A stretch of 64,000 bases of DNA from Winogradskyella sp046545555 (GTDB lineage: Bacteria; Bacteroidota; Bacteroidia; Flavobacteriales; Flavobacteriaceae). The position numbers were made by a program, and so were the translations under genes. Location: the NCBI RefSeq assembly GCF_046545555.1, contig NZ_JBHZTH010000001.1:1612001-1676000 (forward strand), given 5' to 3'. The notes under the pieces are model-generated. The model made no database searches, was not told the origin of the DNA, and worked only from the letters and a program-made list of their open reading frames with translations. Shown here piece after piece: positions 53,199 to 62,031 of this stretch (within the stretch, counting starts at the first letter, position 1; each line of letters starts with the position of its first letter).

Positions 53199-54875
53199 AT
53201 GCGTTATATTTTATTTCTACTAACTCTAGTTTTTATTGTTTCTTGTAAAAATTCTAAAACTATTGATTCCAACGATACACCTAAAGATTCTAATATTAAA
53301 CAAGAACCAATTGCAGAAGAGACTTCAGGCTTAGATGCTATATCTACTAAAGATTTTAGAGAGTTTAAAGTGTTAGATTCTAGGAATTTATCAAAGTCAG
53401 AAATCTGGAAAAACACTAATGATGTTTTAAATGGTTTTTCAGAAAAAGATTATCAAAGGCTAAAGCCATTAATTTTAGAACAAGATATTCCTACACTTCA
53501 ACAAAATAGAAGAGAAAATAAATTTACATATGTACAACTAACTCAGTTCTATCTTTACCGCATTAAAACTTACGATCGTGAAAATGAACTTTCACTTAAT
53601 GCAGTAATTTCTATTAACCCTAATATTTTAGAAGAGGCAAAATTAAGAGATCGCGATTTTTTTAATAAAAAATTAAAGCATGCTATTTTTGGTATGCCAA
53701 TCTTACTAAAAGATAATATCAACGCTGCTCATATGGCAACTACTGCTGGTGCAGTTGTTTTAAAAGATAATATTACAAAGGATGCCTTTATAACTGCACA
53801 ACTAAAAAGTAAAGGAGCATTAATTTTAGGTAAAGCTAATCTAAGTGAATGGGCATATTTCTTTTGTGGAGATTGCCCTAGTGGTTACTCAGCAGTTGGT
53901 GGGCAAACTCTCAACCCTTATGGTAGACGTATTATTGATACGGGTGGTTCTAGCTCAGGTAGCGGTGTTTCAGCATCTGCGAATTTTGCAGCCGCTACAA
54001 TAGGAAGTGAAACAGCTGGATCTATTTTATCGCCAGCAAGTCAAAATTCTGTAGTAGGTTTAAAACCTACTATCGGTTTAGTAAGTCGAAGTGGTATTGT
54101 CCCAATTTCCTCTACTTTAGATACTGCAGGTCCCATTACTAAGAATGTGATGGATAATGCTATTGTTTTAGATGCTATATTCGGAGAAGATGAAGCAGAT
54201 TCAAAATCGATATATGCTCTATGGGAATGGGGTTTTTATTATAGAAATTTAAAGGAAGCAAGTTTAAAAGGTAAGCGGTTTGGGGCACCAAAGCGACTAT
54301 TAGGCGATACATTATATAGTAAAGCTTTAGAAGTGCTAAAACAACAAGGTGCGGAAATTGTAGAAATTGAAGAAGAAAAATTAGGATTACCAAATTTTGT
54401 CAGACTTCTAAATCTTGATATGAAAAAAGATTTACCAGCTTATATGACGACTTATGCTAATAAGAGTATAGACCTAAGAACAGTTTCTGATGTAATGATA
54501 TTTAATCTAAAAGACTCGTTAAATACAATGCCTTATGGCCAAAATTTATTTAAAGGTATCGCCGAAGATAAAGGGGACGAACAATTTTTAGAACGTATTA
54601 AAGATACTTTGCATACTAATGGAAAAAAGTATTTTAATATCCCTATGGATACTAATAATTTAGATGGCTTCTTGTCAATCAATAATTATCATGCGGCTTT
54701 TGCTGCTGTTGCAGAATATCCTGCATTAACAGTGCCAATGGGTTATACTGGAGAAGGAGTACCTAAAGGTTTAACATTTATAGGTAGACGACTGCAAGAA
54801 AAACAATTATTAGAATGGGCCTACGTCTACGAGCAATCATCTAAGGCAAGAGTTTTACCTAAGAATTATAATTAG
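53199..54875 (+). CDS. Amidase-signature lipoprotein
   Basis: The 558-residue protein has a lipoprotein signal (VFIVSC, Cys16). The amidase signature triad is visible: K171 (ILLKDNI), the cis-Ser in GGSSSGSG (about 252) and nucleophile S276 in SETAGSILSPAS. It probably cleaves amide bonds outside the inner membrane. Its relation to GatA is only by fold. The start is 48 bases after ftsY, but it may have its own transcript. Confidence 0.9.
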   Translation: MRYILFLLTLVFIVSCKNSKTIDSNDTPKDSNIKQEPIAEETSGLDAISTKDFREFKVLDSRNLSKSEIWKNTNDVLNGFSEKDYQRLKPLILEQDIPTLQQNRRENKFTYVQLTQFYLYRIKTYDRENELSLNAVISINPNILEEAKLRDRDFFNKKLKHAIFGMPILLKDNINAAHMATTAGAVVLKDNITKDAFITAQLKSKGALILGKANLSEWAYFFCGDCPSGYSAVGGQTLNPYGRRIIDTGGSSSGSGVSASANFAAATIGSETAGSILSPASQNSVVGLKPTIGLVSRSGIVPISSTLDTAGPITKNVMDNAIVLDAIFGEDEADSKSIYALWEWGFYYRNLKEASLKGKRFGAPKRLLGDTLYSKALEVLKQQGAEIVEIEEEKLGLPNFVRLLNLDMKKDLPAYMTTYANKSIDLRTVSDVMIFNLKDSLNTMPYGQNLFKGIAEDKGDEQFLERIKDTLHTNGKKYFNIPMDTNNLDGFLSINNYHAAFAAVAEYPALTVPMGYTGEGVPKGLTFIGRRLQEKQLLEWAYVYEQSSKARVLPKNYN

Positions 54876-55037
54876 ATTAATGTTTTAAGCTAATTAGTAA
54901 ATTGTTTAAAACAAAAAGTTTGAGAATTTAAAATTGGAACCTCCGTCGATTTGAGATCGTGGTTATTTAAGTTAAACTCAGATCATTCTATATTAGAGCG
55001 CTATTGATAGTATTTTATGTCTAAAATAAGATTTATA

Positions 55038-56117
55038 TCAATTAATAAGAGCGTTTATTCGTAACCACAATTGATTATCAAAATTAGATAGGGCAAAGGT
55101 TTCATTATCTGCGGCATTTCCCATTCTAATCACCACTAATTTTTCACTTGGCGCTATATAAATTTTCTGATCATTCTTTCCTAAAGCGGCATATAGATCT
55201 GAAGGTGCATTAGGTATGAGAGAACCGTTAAATTGTAATTGAGATTGAGGTAATCTAAAGGTGGATTTTCCATTCAACCACCACATAAATCCATAAGCGG
55301 CATTTAGGTTTTGAGACGTATTTATTGATTCATCAAAAAAAGCTTCAGTTATTATTTGTTCATTTAGCCATTTACCATTAGCATAATTTAATAAGCCAAA
55401 CCTTGCCATACTTCGAGTTGTGCTCCAATAGACATTGAAATTATCATTCTGAATCCATACACCGGTCATACCAATTCTATCTTTTAGTTTTGAATTAAAA
55501 TAATTAGACCAAGATTGATTACTAGCAGCAGCCACTGCGTCTTGTAGCTTTATATGTACGTTGTGATAAGCCCAACGGTCACCAGCATCTGCTAAATATT
55601 GCAAATTTGAACTTGATATGTCATCACCTAAGCCATCATCTAACCCAGAAGTCATAGTTAATAAATTTCTGCAATAAATTAGATTTTCTTTATCTAATGG
55701 TGAACTCGTCCAACCAACACCTATATAATCAGATACTTTAGCATCTATATTTATTAATCCCTCTTCTTCAGCTATACCTGTTATCGCAGTTGTGAGAGTT
55801 TTACCTGCGCTTGCCCAATACCAAGGTGATGTATTTGTATGGCCATCAAAATAATGCTCCACAACAATTTTGCCCTCATGTAAAATCATAAAGCTTTTAC
55901 TATTTTTTTCTTCTAAATAGTCTAATAAAGGTTGAAGTTGACTTTCGTTCCAGTTTAAGTCTGAAATAGATTTGGTTTCCCAAATATCAGAATTTAAAGG
56001 AGGAAAGTAAGTTGAATCATTTTCAGGTTCTTGTTCTTCTTGTGCATCATTTTCAGAAGTACAGGATAGAACTGCAAATAACAAAATAAAAATTGAGAGC
56101 AGCCTTAAACGTTTCAT
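55038..56117 (-). CDS. Serine hydrolase (beta-lactamase/class C-like) lipoprotein
   Basis: The protein is 359 residues from the ATG at 56117, which gives a lipoprotein signal (LFAVLSC, Cys19); the frame is open up to 56201, overlapping the rimO start. The SxxK motif is S103-A-G-K106 (WASAGKTLTT) and YHN (RWAYHNVHIK) is the expected second motif. Members are often D-Ala-D-Ala carboxypeptidases or esterases and are not necessarily resistance determinants. It diverges from rimO with 74 bases between starts. Confidence 0.87.
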   Translation of the reverse strand: MKRLRLLSIFILLFAVLSCTSENDAQEEQEPENDSTYFPPLNSDIWETKSISDLNWNESQLQPLLDYLEEKNSKSFMILHEGKIVVEHYFDGHTNTSPWYWASAGKTLTTAITGIAEEEGLINIDAKVSDYIGVGWTSSPLDKENLIYCRNLLTMTSGLDDGLGDDISSSNLQYLADAGDRWAYHNVHIKLQDAVAAASNQSWSNYFNSKLKDRIGMTGVWIQNDNFNVYWSTTRSMARFGLLNYANGKWLNEQIITEAFFDESINTSQNLNAAYGFMWWLNGKSTFRLPQSQLQFNGSLIPNAPSDLYAALGKNDQKIYIAPSEKLVVIRMGNAADNETFALSNFDNQLWLRINALIN

Positions 56118-56164
56118 GGTTAAGTTTTTTATTAAGACTTTCAAATATACAAAAGGTTTAATTG

Positions 56165-56172
56165 TATCTTTG
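56165..56172 (+). promoter_or_regulatory. Bacteroidota -7 promoter element for rimO
   Basis: TATCTTTG fits TAnnTTTG and lies 19 bases before the ATG at 56192. It falls inside the upstream extension (56162), supporting the later start. A -33 TTTC (56139-56142) is a looser match. Confidence 0.5.
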
Positions 56173-56191
56173 CAAACTGATTTATAGAACC

Positions 56192-57496
56192 ATGCGCACA
56201 AAAACTATTAAAAAAAATAAAATTAATGTTATCACTTTAGGCTGTAGTAAAAATGTTTACGATAGTGAGGTGTTAATGGGACAATTAAAAGCAAGTGGAA
56301 AAGATGTTGTACACGAAGAGCAGGGAAACGTTGTTGTTATTAATACTTGTGGTTTCATTAATAATGCTAAGGAAGAAAGTGTAAATACCATCTTAGAATA
56401 TATGCAAAAGAAGGAAGATGGTGAGGTTGATAAAGTTTTTGTTACAGGTTGTTTAAGTGAACGCTATAAACCAGATTTGCAAAAAGAAATACCTAATGTA
56501 GATCAGTATTTCGGAACTACAGAGTTACCTGGTTTATTGAAAGCTTTAGGAGCAGACTATAAACATGAATTAATAGGTGAACGCTTAACGACAACTCCAA
56601 AAAACTATGCTTATTTAAAAATAGCTGAAGGTTGTGACAGACCATGCAGTTTCTGTGCAATTCCTTTAATGCGAGGTAAACATAAGAGTACTCCAATAGA
56701 AGACATTGTTATAGAAGCTGAAAAACTAGCGGCTAATGGAGTAAAGGAGTTAATTCTTATTGCTCAAGATTTAACCTATTACGGATTAGATTTATACAAA
56801 AAACGCAACCTTGCAGAATTACTAGAACATTTAGTAAAAATAGATGGTATAGATTGGATTCGATTACATTATGCTTTCCCAACAGGTTTTCCGATGGATG
56901 TGTTGGATGTGATGAAGCGTGAGCCTAAAGTTTGTAATTATTTGGATATTCCTTTACAACATATTTCAGACTCTATTTTAAAGAGTATGCGTCGCGGTAC
57001 CACTAAAGAGAAGACCACGAAGTTATTGAAAGAATTTAGAGCTAAAGTTCCTGAGATGACTATTAGAACCACATTGATTGTTGGCTATCCAGGTGAGACG
57101 CAAGAAGATTTTGAAACTCTAAGAGATTGGGTAAAAGATATGCGTTTTGAGCGTTTAGGGTGCTTTACCTATTCACACGAAGAAAACACACACGCCTACA
57201 ATTTAGAAGACGATGTACCAGAAGACGTAAAGATGCAGCGTGCTAATGAGATTATGGAAATTCAGTCCCAAATATCTTGGGAACTCAACCAAGCCAAAAT
57301 AGGGCAGGAGTTTAAAGTGGTAATCGACCGAAAAGAGGGTAATTACTTTGTTGGTCGTACTGAGTTTGATTCACCAGATGTGGATAACGAAGTTCGTATT
57401 GATGCTACTAAGATGTATTTAAAAACAGGTGAATTTGCCACTATTAAAGTTATTGAGGCTGAGGACTTTGATTTGTATGGTGAGGTTATAAACTAA
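56192..57496 (+). CDS. rimO: Ribosomal protein uS12 methylthiotransferase RimO
   Basis: The 434-residue radical SAM enzyme has an N-terminal UPF0004 domain (VITLGCSKNVYDSEVLMGQL, TCGFINNAKEESVNTI). The radical-SAM CxxxCxxC is in EGCDRPCSFCAIPLMRG, and a C-terminal TRAM domain ends the protein. It adds a methylthio group to Asp88 of S12. I start at 56192 (MRTKTIKKNKINV) rather than 56162 because the extra ten residues overlap the promoter element. It is convergent with the following lipoprotein gene. Confidence 0.96.
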   Translation: MRTKTIKKNKINVITLGCSKNVYDSEVLMGQLKASGKDVVHEEQGNVVVINTCGFINNAKEESVNTILEYMQKKEDGEVDKVFVTGCLSERYKPDLQKEIPNVDQYFGTTELPGLLKALGADYKHELIGERLTTTPKNYAYLKIAEGCDRPCSFCAIPLMRGKHKSTPIEDIVIEAEKLAANGVKELILIAQDLTYYGLDLYKKRNLAELLEHLVKIDGIDWIRLHYAFPTGFPMDVLDVMKREPKVCNYLDIPLQHISDSILKSMRRGTTKEKTTKLLKEFRAKVPEMTIRTTLIVGYPGETQEDFETLRDWVKDMRFERLGCFTYSHEENTHAYNLEDDVPEDVKMQRANEIMEIQSQISWELNQAKIGQEFKVVIDRKEGNYFVGRTEFDSPDVDNEVRIDATKMYLKTGEFATIKVIEAEDFDLYGEVIN

Positions 57497-57501
57497 ATTG
57501 T

Positions 57502-58296
57502 TTAGCAACCATCTCTCGGTCCAAAAGTAAATACGAATTCGAAATCCATTTTTTCACCTTTAGCATTTTCTGCAGGTGTCCATTTTCCTGGTATATTTTT
57601 GATAAGATTCATGAAATTTTTATCAATTGAAGGATAACCAGTTGTCATAGCGTCGTGTTTTACGTCTTTTACAGTTCCTTCCTTTGAGACTATAAAAGAT
57701 AATTTAATAGCGCCAAGTTTATTATCTTTTATAACATACATACCATCTTTACTATTCATTTTAAGGTACTCGATTAATGACTCCTTTCCATCAAGATAAG
57801 TTGCTTCTTTCTCTGGAGCTACAGTAATGTGAGGGCCAAAAAACCGCTCTTCTAATTTACCTGTGTCTTTGTTCTTTGATTTAAATTCTGTTCTAACCGT
57901 AAAATGACTGAAGTACTCTGTTGCTTTTAAAATATCTTTTTGTGTATTTGTTAGTTGATCTGTTGTACCTGATGCTTCAATCTGTGATAATTGATTATCT
58001 TTTATAATAGTTAATTTTACTGAATTAATATTTTCTATTTGTGCTTTTTCTCCTTCATTTAGAAAATCATAAATTGTTGTAGCATTATGTACCTCTGCTT
58101 TAGTCACTGCAGCATGTCGCGTATCAATACCATAGTATACATCTGGAATGCCTGTTTTGTTTTTACTTTCAATAGTCTTAGTTTCTAATGCTAGATCTTT
58201 AGTTTTGATTTTATGTGTATTTCGATTTGAACAACCAATAATTAATAAACTTAAAAGAATTAATCCGGTACTATAAGATATAAATGACTTTTTCAT
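57502..58296 (-). CDS. Lipoprotein with TonB C-terminal-like domain
   Basis: The 264-residue protein has a lipobox (LIIGC, Cys22). The last 75 residues (IKLSFIVSKEGTVKDVKHDA, GYPSIDKNFMNLIKNIPGKW, TPAENAKGEKMDFEFVFTFG) resemble the TonB C-terminal domain found in energy transducers. It lacks a proline-rich spanning region and is membrane-anchored by lipid, so it may not energise a receptor. The central part is unassigned. It converges with rimO. Confidence 0.78.
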   Translation of the reverse strand: MKKSFISYSTGLILLSLLIIGCSNRNTHKIKTKDLALETKTIESKNKTGIPDVYYGIDTRHAAVTKAEVHNATTIYDFLNEGEKAQIENINSVKLTIIKDNQLSQIEASGTTDQLTNTQKDILKATEYFSHFTVRTEFKSKNKDTGKLEERFFGPHITVAPEKEATYLDGKESLIEYLKMNSKDGMYVIKDNKLGAIKLSFIVSKEGTVKDVKHDAMTTGYPSIDKNFMNLIKNIPGKWTPAENAKGEKMDFEFVFTFGPRDGC

Positions 58297-58600
58297 GTTG
58301 TAATTGTTTTGAGATTAATGATGCTCAAATGTAAGGTTGATTGTAATTTATAGCCCTAAATTAAGTGTGAAAAAAGTGTAAAACTTATTTTAAAATAACG
58401 AATATGGCTTCAAACACAACGTTTATGGCTTAAAAGCTTTCAAAAAAATATTTCATATCTCTAATCCCACTTTATAAGCGTAAATTCACTTATAATTAAA
58501 TATGAATGCTATTTTAGTAATCATTACTAAGCCTAAATATTCCTGCATATTTTAAAATAAGTAGATGTTGTAGTGTATTTATAAACTACCAATTGAATAC
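58297..58600. other. Intergenic region with a LytTR-like direct repeat
   Basis: The 304-base region upstream of the kinase gene has the direct repeat at 58397-58435 and shorter repeats (AAGTGT at 58363 and 58374; CACTTTATAA at 58468 and CACTTATAA at 58487). No gene was seen. Confidence 0.6.
58397..58435 (+). promoter_or_regulatory. Direct repeat resembling a LytTR-regulator binding site
   Basis: AACGAATATGGCTTCAAA (58397-58414) and AACGTTTATGGCTTAAAA (58418-58435) agree at 15 of 18 positions and are offset by exactly 21 bases, i.e. nine-base sites with a 12-base spacer. The second, AACGTTTAT, fits the published LytTR motif (WMMGTTNRK). It lies 166 bases upstream of a kinase/LytTR-regulator operon, so autoregulation is plausible. 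Confidence 0.55.
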
Positions 58601-60436
58601 ATGAGAAATACTAATTTTCGTTTTATTTTTTTAATCTGTTTTTGGTCTTTAACTCAGATTATGTTATCGCAAAATGTTGTAATAGATAGCCTAAAATCAG
58701 TTCTGGCTAATGAAACAATAGACAATAAGGAAGATGTTTCAAGTACTTTGATATCAATAGGCGTAGCATATTTCGAAATAAGTGATTATACTGAAGCGTT
58801 AAATTACTATGAAAAAGCTCTACAAATCAATAAAGAAATAGATAATGAACAGGGGATATCTAGATGCCTTATTAACATTGGAAATATATATATCGTAAAA
58901 GGTAATTTTCCTCTCGCTATAGAGTATCAACATAAATCATTAAAAATAAATGAAAAAAGGAAAGATACTACGTTGATTTCATTGTCTTTAAATAATTTGG
59001 GAGTTATATACAATAATTTAGGAAATCATGAAAAAGCAATACCTTTTGTTCAAAAAGCTTTAGGAATTCAGAAAAAGAGTGGAGATAAAAAGCGCATAGC
59101 AGAAACATTGAATAATTTGGGTACATTATATATTAATATCGAGAATTATGACGAAGCCTATAATTATTTAAAAGAAGCATTACAGATATGTCAAGATATT
59201 AATAATAAATTCATTGAAGGTTATACTTTAAATAATATTGGATATGTATTTTTAAATAAAAAAATATATAATAATTCATTTGAATATTATGAAAAAGCAA
59301 GAATAATTAATCTAAATTTAGGTAATAAGCGAGCTTTATTAACTACATATTATGGTTTAGCTAGAGTTTATGCAAAACTAAAAGAAAATGATAAAGCATT
59401 GACCTATGCTCTAAAAAGTAAAAACCTTTCTCAAGATTTTAAATTAGTAGAAATGGAGAGGCATATTCATGAATTACTAGTAACAATTTATAAAAAAAAT
59501 AAAAATTATAAAAAAGCACTAGAAAATCATGAGTATTATAAAATACTTAGCGATAGTTTATTTAATAAAGCAAATTTAGAAAAGATAGCTAAGTTAGAAG
59601 CTGAATATAAGTATAAGCAACAACTAGATTCGTTAAGTATTAATGAGTTAAAGCTTACTAAAACCATAAAATCTACTTCTAAAGATTTAGAGAAATCGCA
59701 AAAGAACTATTTGTGGGCTGCTATTGGTGTGTTGTTGCTTTCAATTCTATTAGGTGCTTTCTTTTTTTACCAGAAATTGAAAAATGCAAAATCAAAAACT
59801 AAAAATGCCTTGATGGAGCAGAAGTTATTACGCTCTCAAATGACTCCACATTTTATATTCAACTCACTCTCTGTTTTGCAAGGTATGGTATTGAATAAAG
59901 AAGAAAAGAAGTCTGTACTTTACTTGTCAAAATTCTCAAAATTATTGCGCCTAACATTAGAAAATTCTAGAGATAAAACCGTTTCTTTATCGCAAGAATT
60001 AACTGCAGTTCAAGAGTATTTAACGCTTCAGAATTTAGAAAACGATGCTTATATCTGTACCATTTTGGTTGAAGATTCTATTGATATTCCTGCTTTTAAA
60101 ATTCCACCAATGCTCATTCAACCCTTTGTAGAAAATGCTATTGAGCATGCGTTTGTAACTAAAATTGAAGATCAAAAAATTGATATTCGTTTGATCTATA
60201 CTGATAACAAATTGATATGTACCATTGCAGATAATGGTGTTGGTATTAACTTTAAGTCTGAGAGTAAAAACGGAAACAAAAACTCTTTGGCTACGACAAT
60301 AACTTCAGAGCGTTTAAAAGTATTATCTAAAGATTTTAATATGGAAGGTTCTGTAATAATTGAAGACCGAAAAAAATACAATGAACAAGGAACACTAGTA
60401 ACATTGGTAATTCCTCATAAAATAAGTGTTACATAA
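58601..60436 (+). CDS. TPR-containing LytS-type histidine kinase
   Basis: The 611-residue protein has a signal peptide-like N-terminus. Its TPR repeats (about 45-330; SDYTEALNYYEKALQINKEI, GNFPLAIEYQHKSLKINEKR, GNHEKAIPFVQKALGIQKKS) are followed by one membrane helix (about 367-388) and a LytS-like kinase domain with the phosphorylatable H417 in QMTPHFIFNSLSVLQGMVLN. The ATP-binding part has FVENAIEHAF and IADNGVGINF. It likely senses a signal through periplasmic TPRs. Its stop overlaps the start of the response regulator gene. Confidence 0.92.
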   Translation: MRNTNFRFIFLICFWSLTQIMLSQNVVIDSLKSVLANETIDNKEDVSSTLISIGVAYFEISDYTEALNYYEKALQINKEIDNEQGISRCLINIGNIYIVKGNFPLAIEYQHKSLKINEKRKDTTLISLSLNNLGVIYNNLGNHEKAIPFVQKALGIQKKSGDKKRIAETLNNLGTLYINIENYDEAYNYLKEALQICQDINNKFIEGYTLNNIGYVFLNKKIYNNSFEYYEKARIINLNLGNKRALLTTYYGLARVYAKLKENDKALTYALKSKNLSQDFKLVEMERHIHELLVTIYKKNKNYKKALENHEYYKILSDSLFNKANLEKIAKLEAEYKYKQQLDSLSINELKLTKTIKSTSKDLEKSQKNYLWAAIGVLLLSILLGAFFFYQKLKNAKSKTKNALMEQKLLRSQMTPHFIFNSLSVLQGMVLNKEEKKSVLYLSKFSKLLRLTLENSRDKTVSLSQELTAVQEYLTLQNLENDAYICTILVEDSIDIPAFKIPPMLIQPFVENAIEHAFVTKIEDQKIDIRLIYTDNKLICTIADNGVGINFKSESKNGNKNSLATTITSERLKVLSKDFNMEGSVIIEDRKKYNEQGTLVTLVIPHKISVT

Positions 60437-61173
60437 TGAAAACCATATTAGTTGAAGACAAAGCATACATTAGAAAAGGCTTATTGAATCTATTGAATTT
60501 AATAGACACTGATTTGGAGGTTATTGGAGAATGTGAATCAGTAGAAGAAGCGGTCGTAGTAGCTAATGCCTGTAAACCAGAATTAATTTTTTTAGATATT
60601 AATCTTACCGATGGTAATGCCTTTGATTTTTTAGAACAAACAAAAGACTTAAGTTTTAGAGTTGTTTTTATTACGGCTTACGAAGAGTATGCCTTAAAAG
60701 CCTTAAAAATGGGAGCTGTAGATTACCTACTTAAGCCTGTAGATATAGAAGAGTTAAAAACGGCATTATTAAAAGTAAAAACGCTGCCTATTTCAATACA
60801 GAAAGATCAAATAAGAACTGTAAAGCAGGTTTGGAATCCTGACGACTCTAAACTTATATTATCACTTCATGATAGTTTTCAGGTTATAGATTTAGACGAG
60901 CTTATGTTTTGTGAAACGGATAAAGGCTATACCTCGTTTTACATCCGTAATGGTAAAAAATATGTGGTTTCAAAAACACTTAAAACGTTCGAAGAACAAT
61001 TAGTTACTGCAAATTTCACAAGACCACACCAATCGTTTATGGTGAATTTAAAATTCATTGATAAATACGACAAATCTGGTGTCATTCATTTAAAAAACGG
61101 AAAGAAAATTCCGGTTTCTACGCGTAAAAAAGAGCAGTTTGTTGCGTCTTTTTTAAATAGGACTATTGAATAA
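60436..61173 (+). CDS. LytTR family response regulator
   Basis: The 245-residue protein has a receiver domain with phosphoacceptor D54 (LIFLDINLTDG), Thr/Lys motifs FITAYEEY and YLLKPVDI, and a C-terminal LytTR DNA-binding domain (about 140-243; ILSLHDSFQVIDLDELMFCE, YTSFYIRNGKKYVVSKTLKT, FTRPHQSFMVNLKFIDKYDK). It shares one base with the kinase gene (TAATG). The direct repeat at 58397-58435 has LytTR-site geometry. Confidence 0.93.
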   Translation: MKTILVEDKAYIRKGLLNLLNLIDTDLEVIGECESVEEAVVVANACKPELIFLDINLTDGNAFDFLEQTKDLSFRVVFITAYEEYALKALKMGAVDYLLKPVDIEELKTALLKVKTLPISIQKDQIRTVKQVWNPDDSKLILSLHDSFQVIDLDELMFCETDKGYTSFYIRNGKKYVVSKTLKTFEEQLVTANFTRPHQSFMVNLKFIDKYDKSGVIHLKNGKKIPVSTRKKEQFVASFLNRTIE

Positions 61174-61202
61174 ACACTAAAGTTTCTTTAATCATTTTCT
61201 TG

Positions 61203-61247
61203 TCAGGTTGAGCCCTTCGACTGCGCTCAGGATAAACTAAAGTCGAA
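61203..61247. repeat. GC-rich REP-like palindromic element
   Basis: TGAGC-CCTTCGACTGC-GCTCA forms a palindrome-like hairpin core (61208-61229) in otherwise AT-rich DNA. TTCGACT (61216-61222) is inverted as AGTCGAA (61241-61247). I recall closely similar sequences repeated in many bacterial genomes, but cannot search here. Surrounding bases to 61398 hold no gene. Confidence 0.5.
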
Positions 61248-61398
61248 ACCTTTTTATTACTTAAAGCTATTAGATTTCGCTTTATCACGGATATTCCTTA
61301 AAGTATCGCGCTTATTTATTTATGTCTATTAGATACAAGTTCTCTATTTCATAGGTCATTGTTACCATATACATTTATTCTATTAACCAATAGATATT

Positions 61399-61986
61399 AT
61401 GAAAACTTTGTCCCCAAAACTAAATAGAATAGGTGTGCTATTTGTATTTATGGTAATCATAAAATTAACCTCTTGCAGTAATTCTACAAGTCATCAACCA
61501 GCAACAGGTGAAGGCTTTACAGCTATAGAAAATGAACTAAAAAGCAAATTTGGTGATAATGCTTATTACACAGATTTAAAAGTAGTATACATTAAAGATA
61601 TTGGTAATACCATTAGTACCACAGTTACCAAAGCACCAGAATCCTTAAATATGGAAGAGTGGAATCTATCTCAAAATACTTGGACTCAACACTCTGAAGT
61701 AACCCTTGAAGTTCCTGAAGGTACACAAGCAGCAGACTACATGTTTCAGTTAAGCGATAAAATTAATCTTACCAAATTAGGAGGATTAGTAGAGGAATCT
61801 ATCACAAAATTAAAATCCGAAAAAAATATAAACAACTTAATATTGAGTATGGCTTTTATAAAGTTTCCAAAAAATGGAGATAGCTCTAAAACAGAATATG
61901 CTATAAATCTCGTACCAGAAAGTGATGGGACATCCTTTAGTTTTTACTACACGCTAGATGGTGAGCTTATAAAAATGGATTACTAA
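61399..61986 (+). CDS. Lipoprotein of unknown function
   Basis: The 195-residue protein has a lipoprotein signal (FMVIIKLTSC, Cys27). The mature part has a beta-rich C-terminal region (ILSMAFIKFPKNGDSSKTEY, GTSFSFYYTLDGELIKMDY). I do not recognise the family. It starts the cluster of exported proteins that ends the window, with the LRR protein 45 bases downstream. Confidence 0.75.
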   Translation: MKTLSPKLNRIGVLFVFMVIIKLTSCSNSTSHQPATGEGFTAIENELKSKFGDNAYYTDLKVVYIKDIGNTISTTVTKAPESLNMEEWNLSQNTWTQHSEVTLEVPEGTQAADYMFQLSDKINLTKLGGLVEESITKLKSEKNINNLILSMAFIKFPKNGDSSKTEYAINLVPESDGTSFSFYYTLDGELIKMDY

Positions 61987-62031
61987 TATTAAAAACAAAT
62001 TTACTATAACCTTAATTTAAAAATCAAAATC

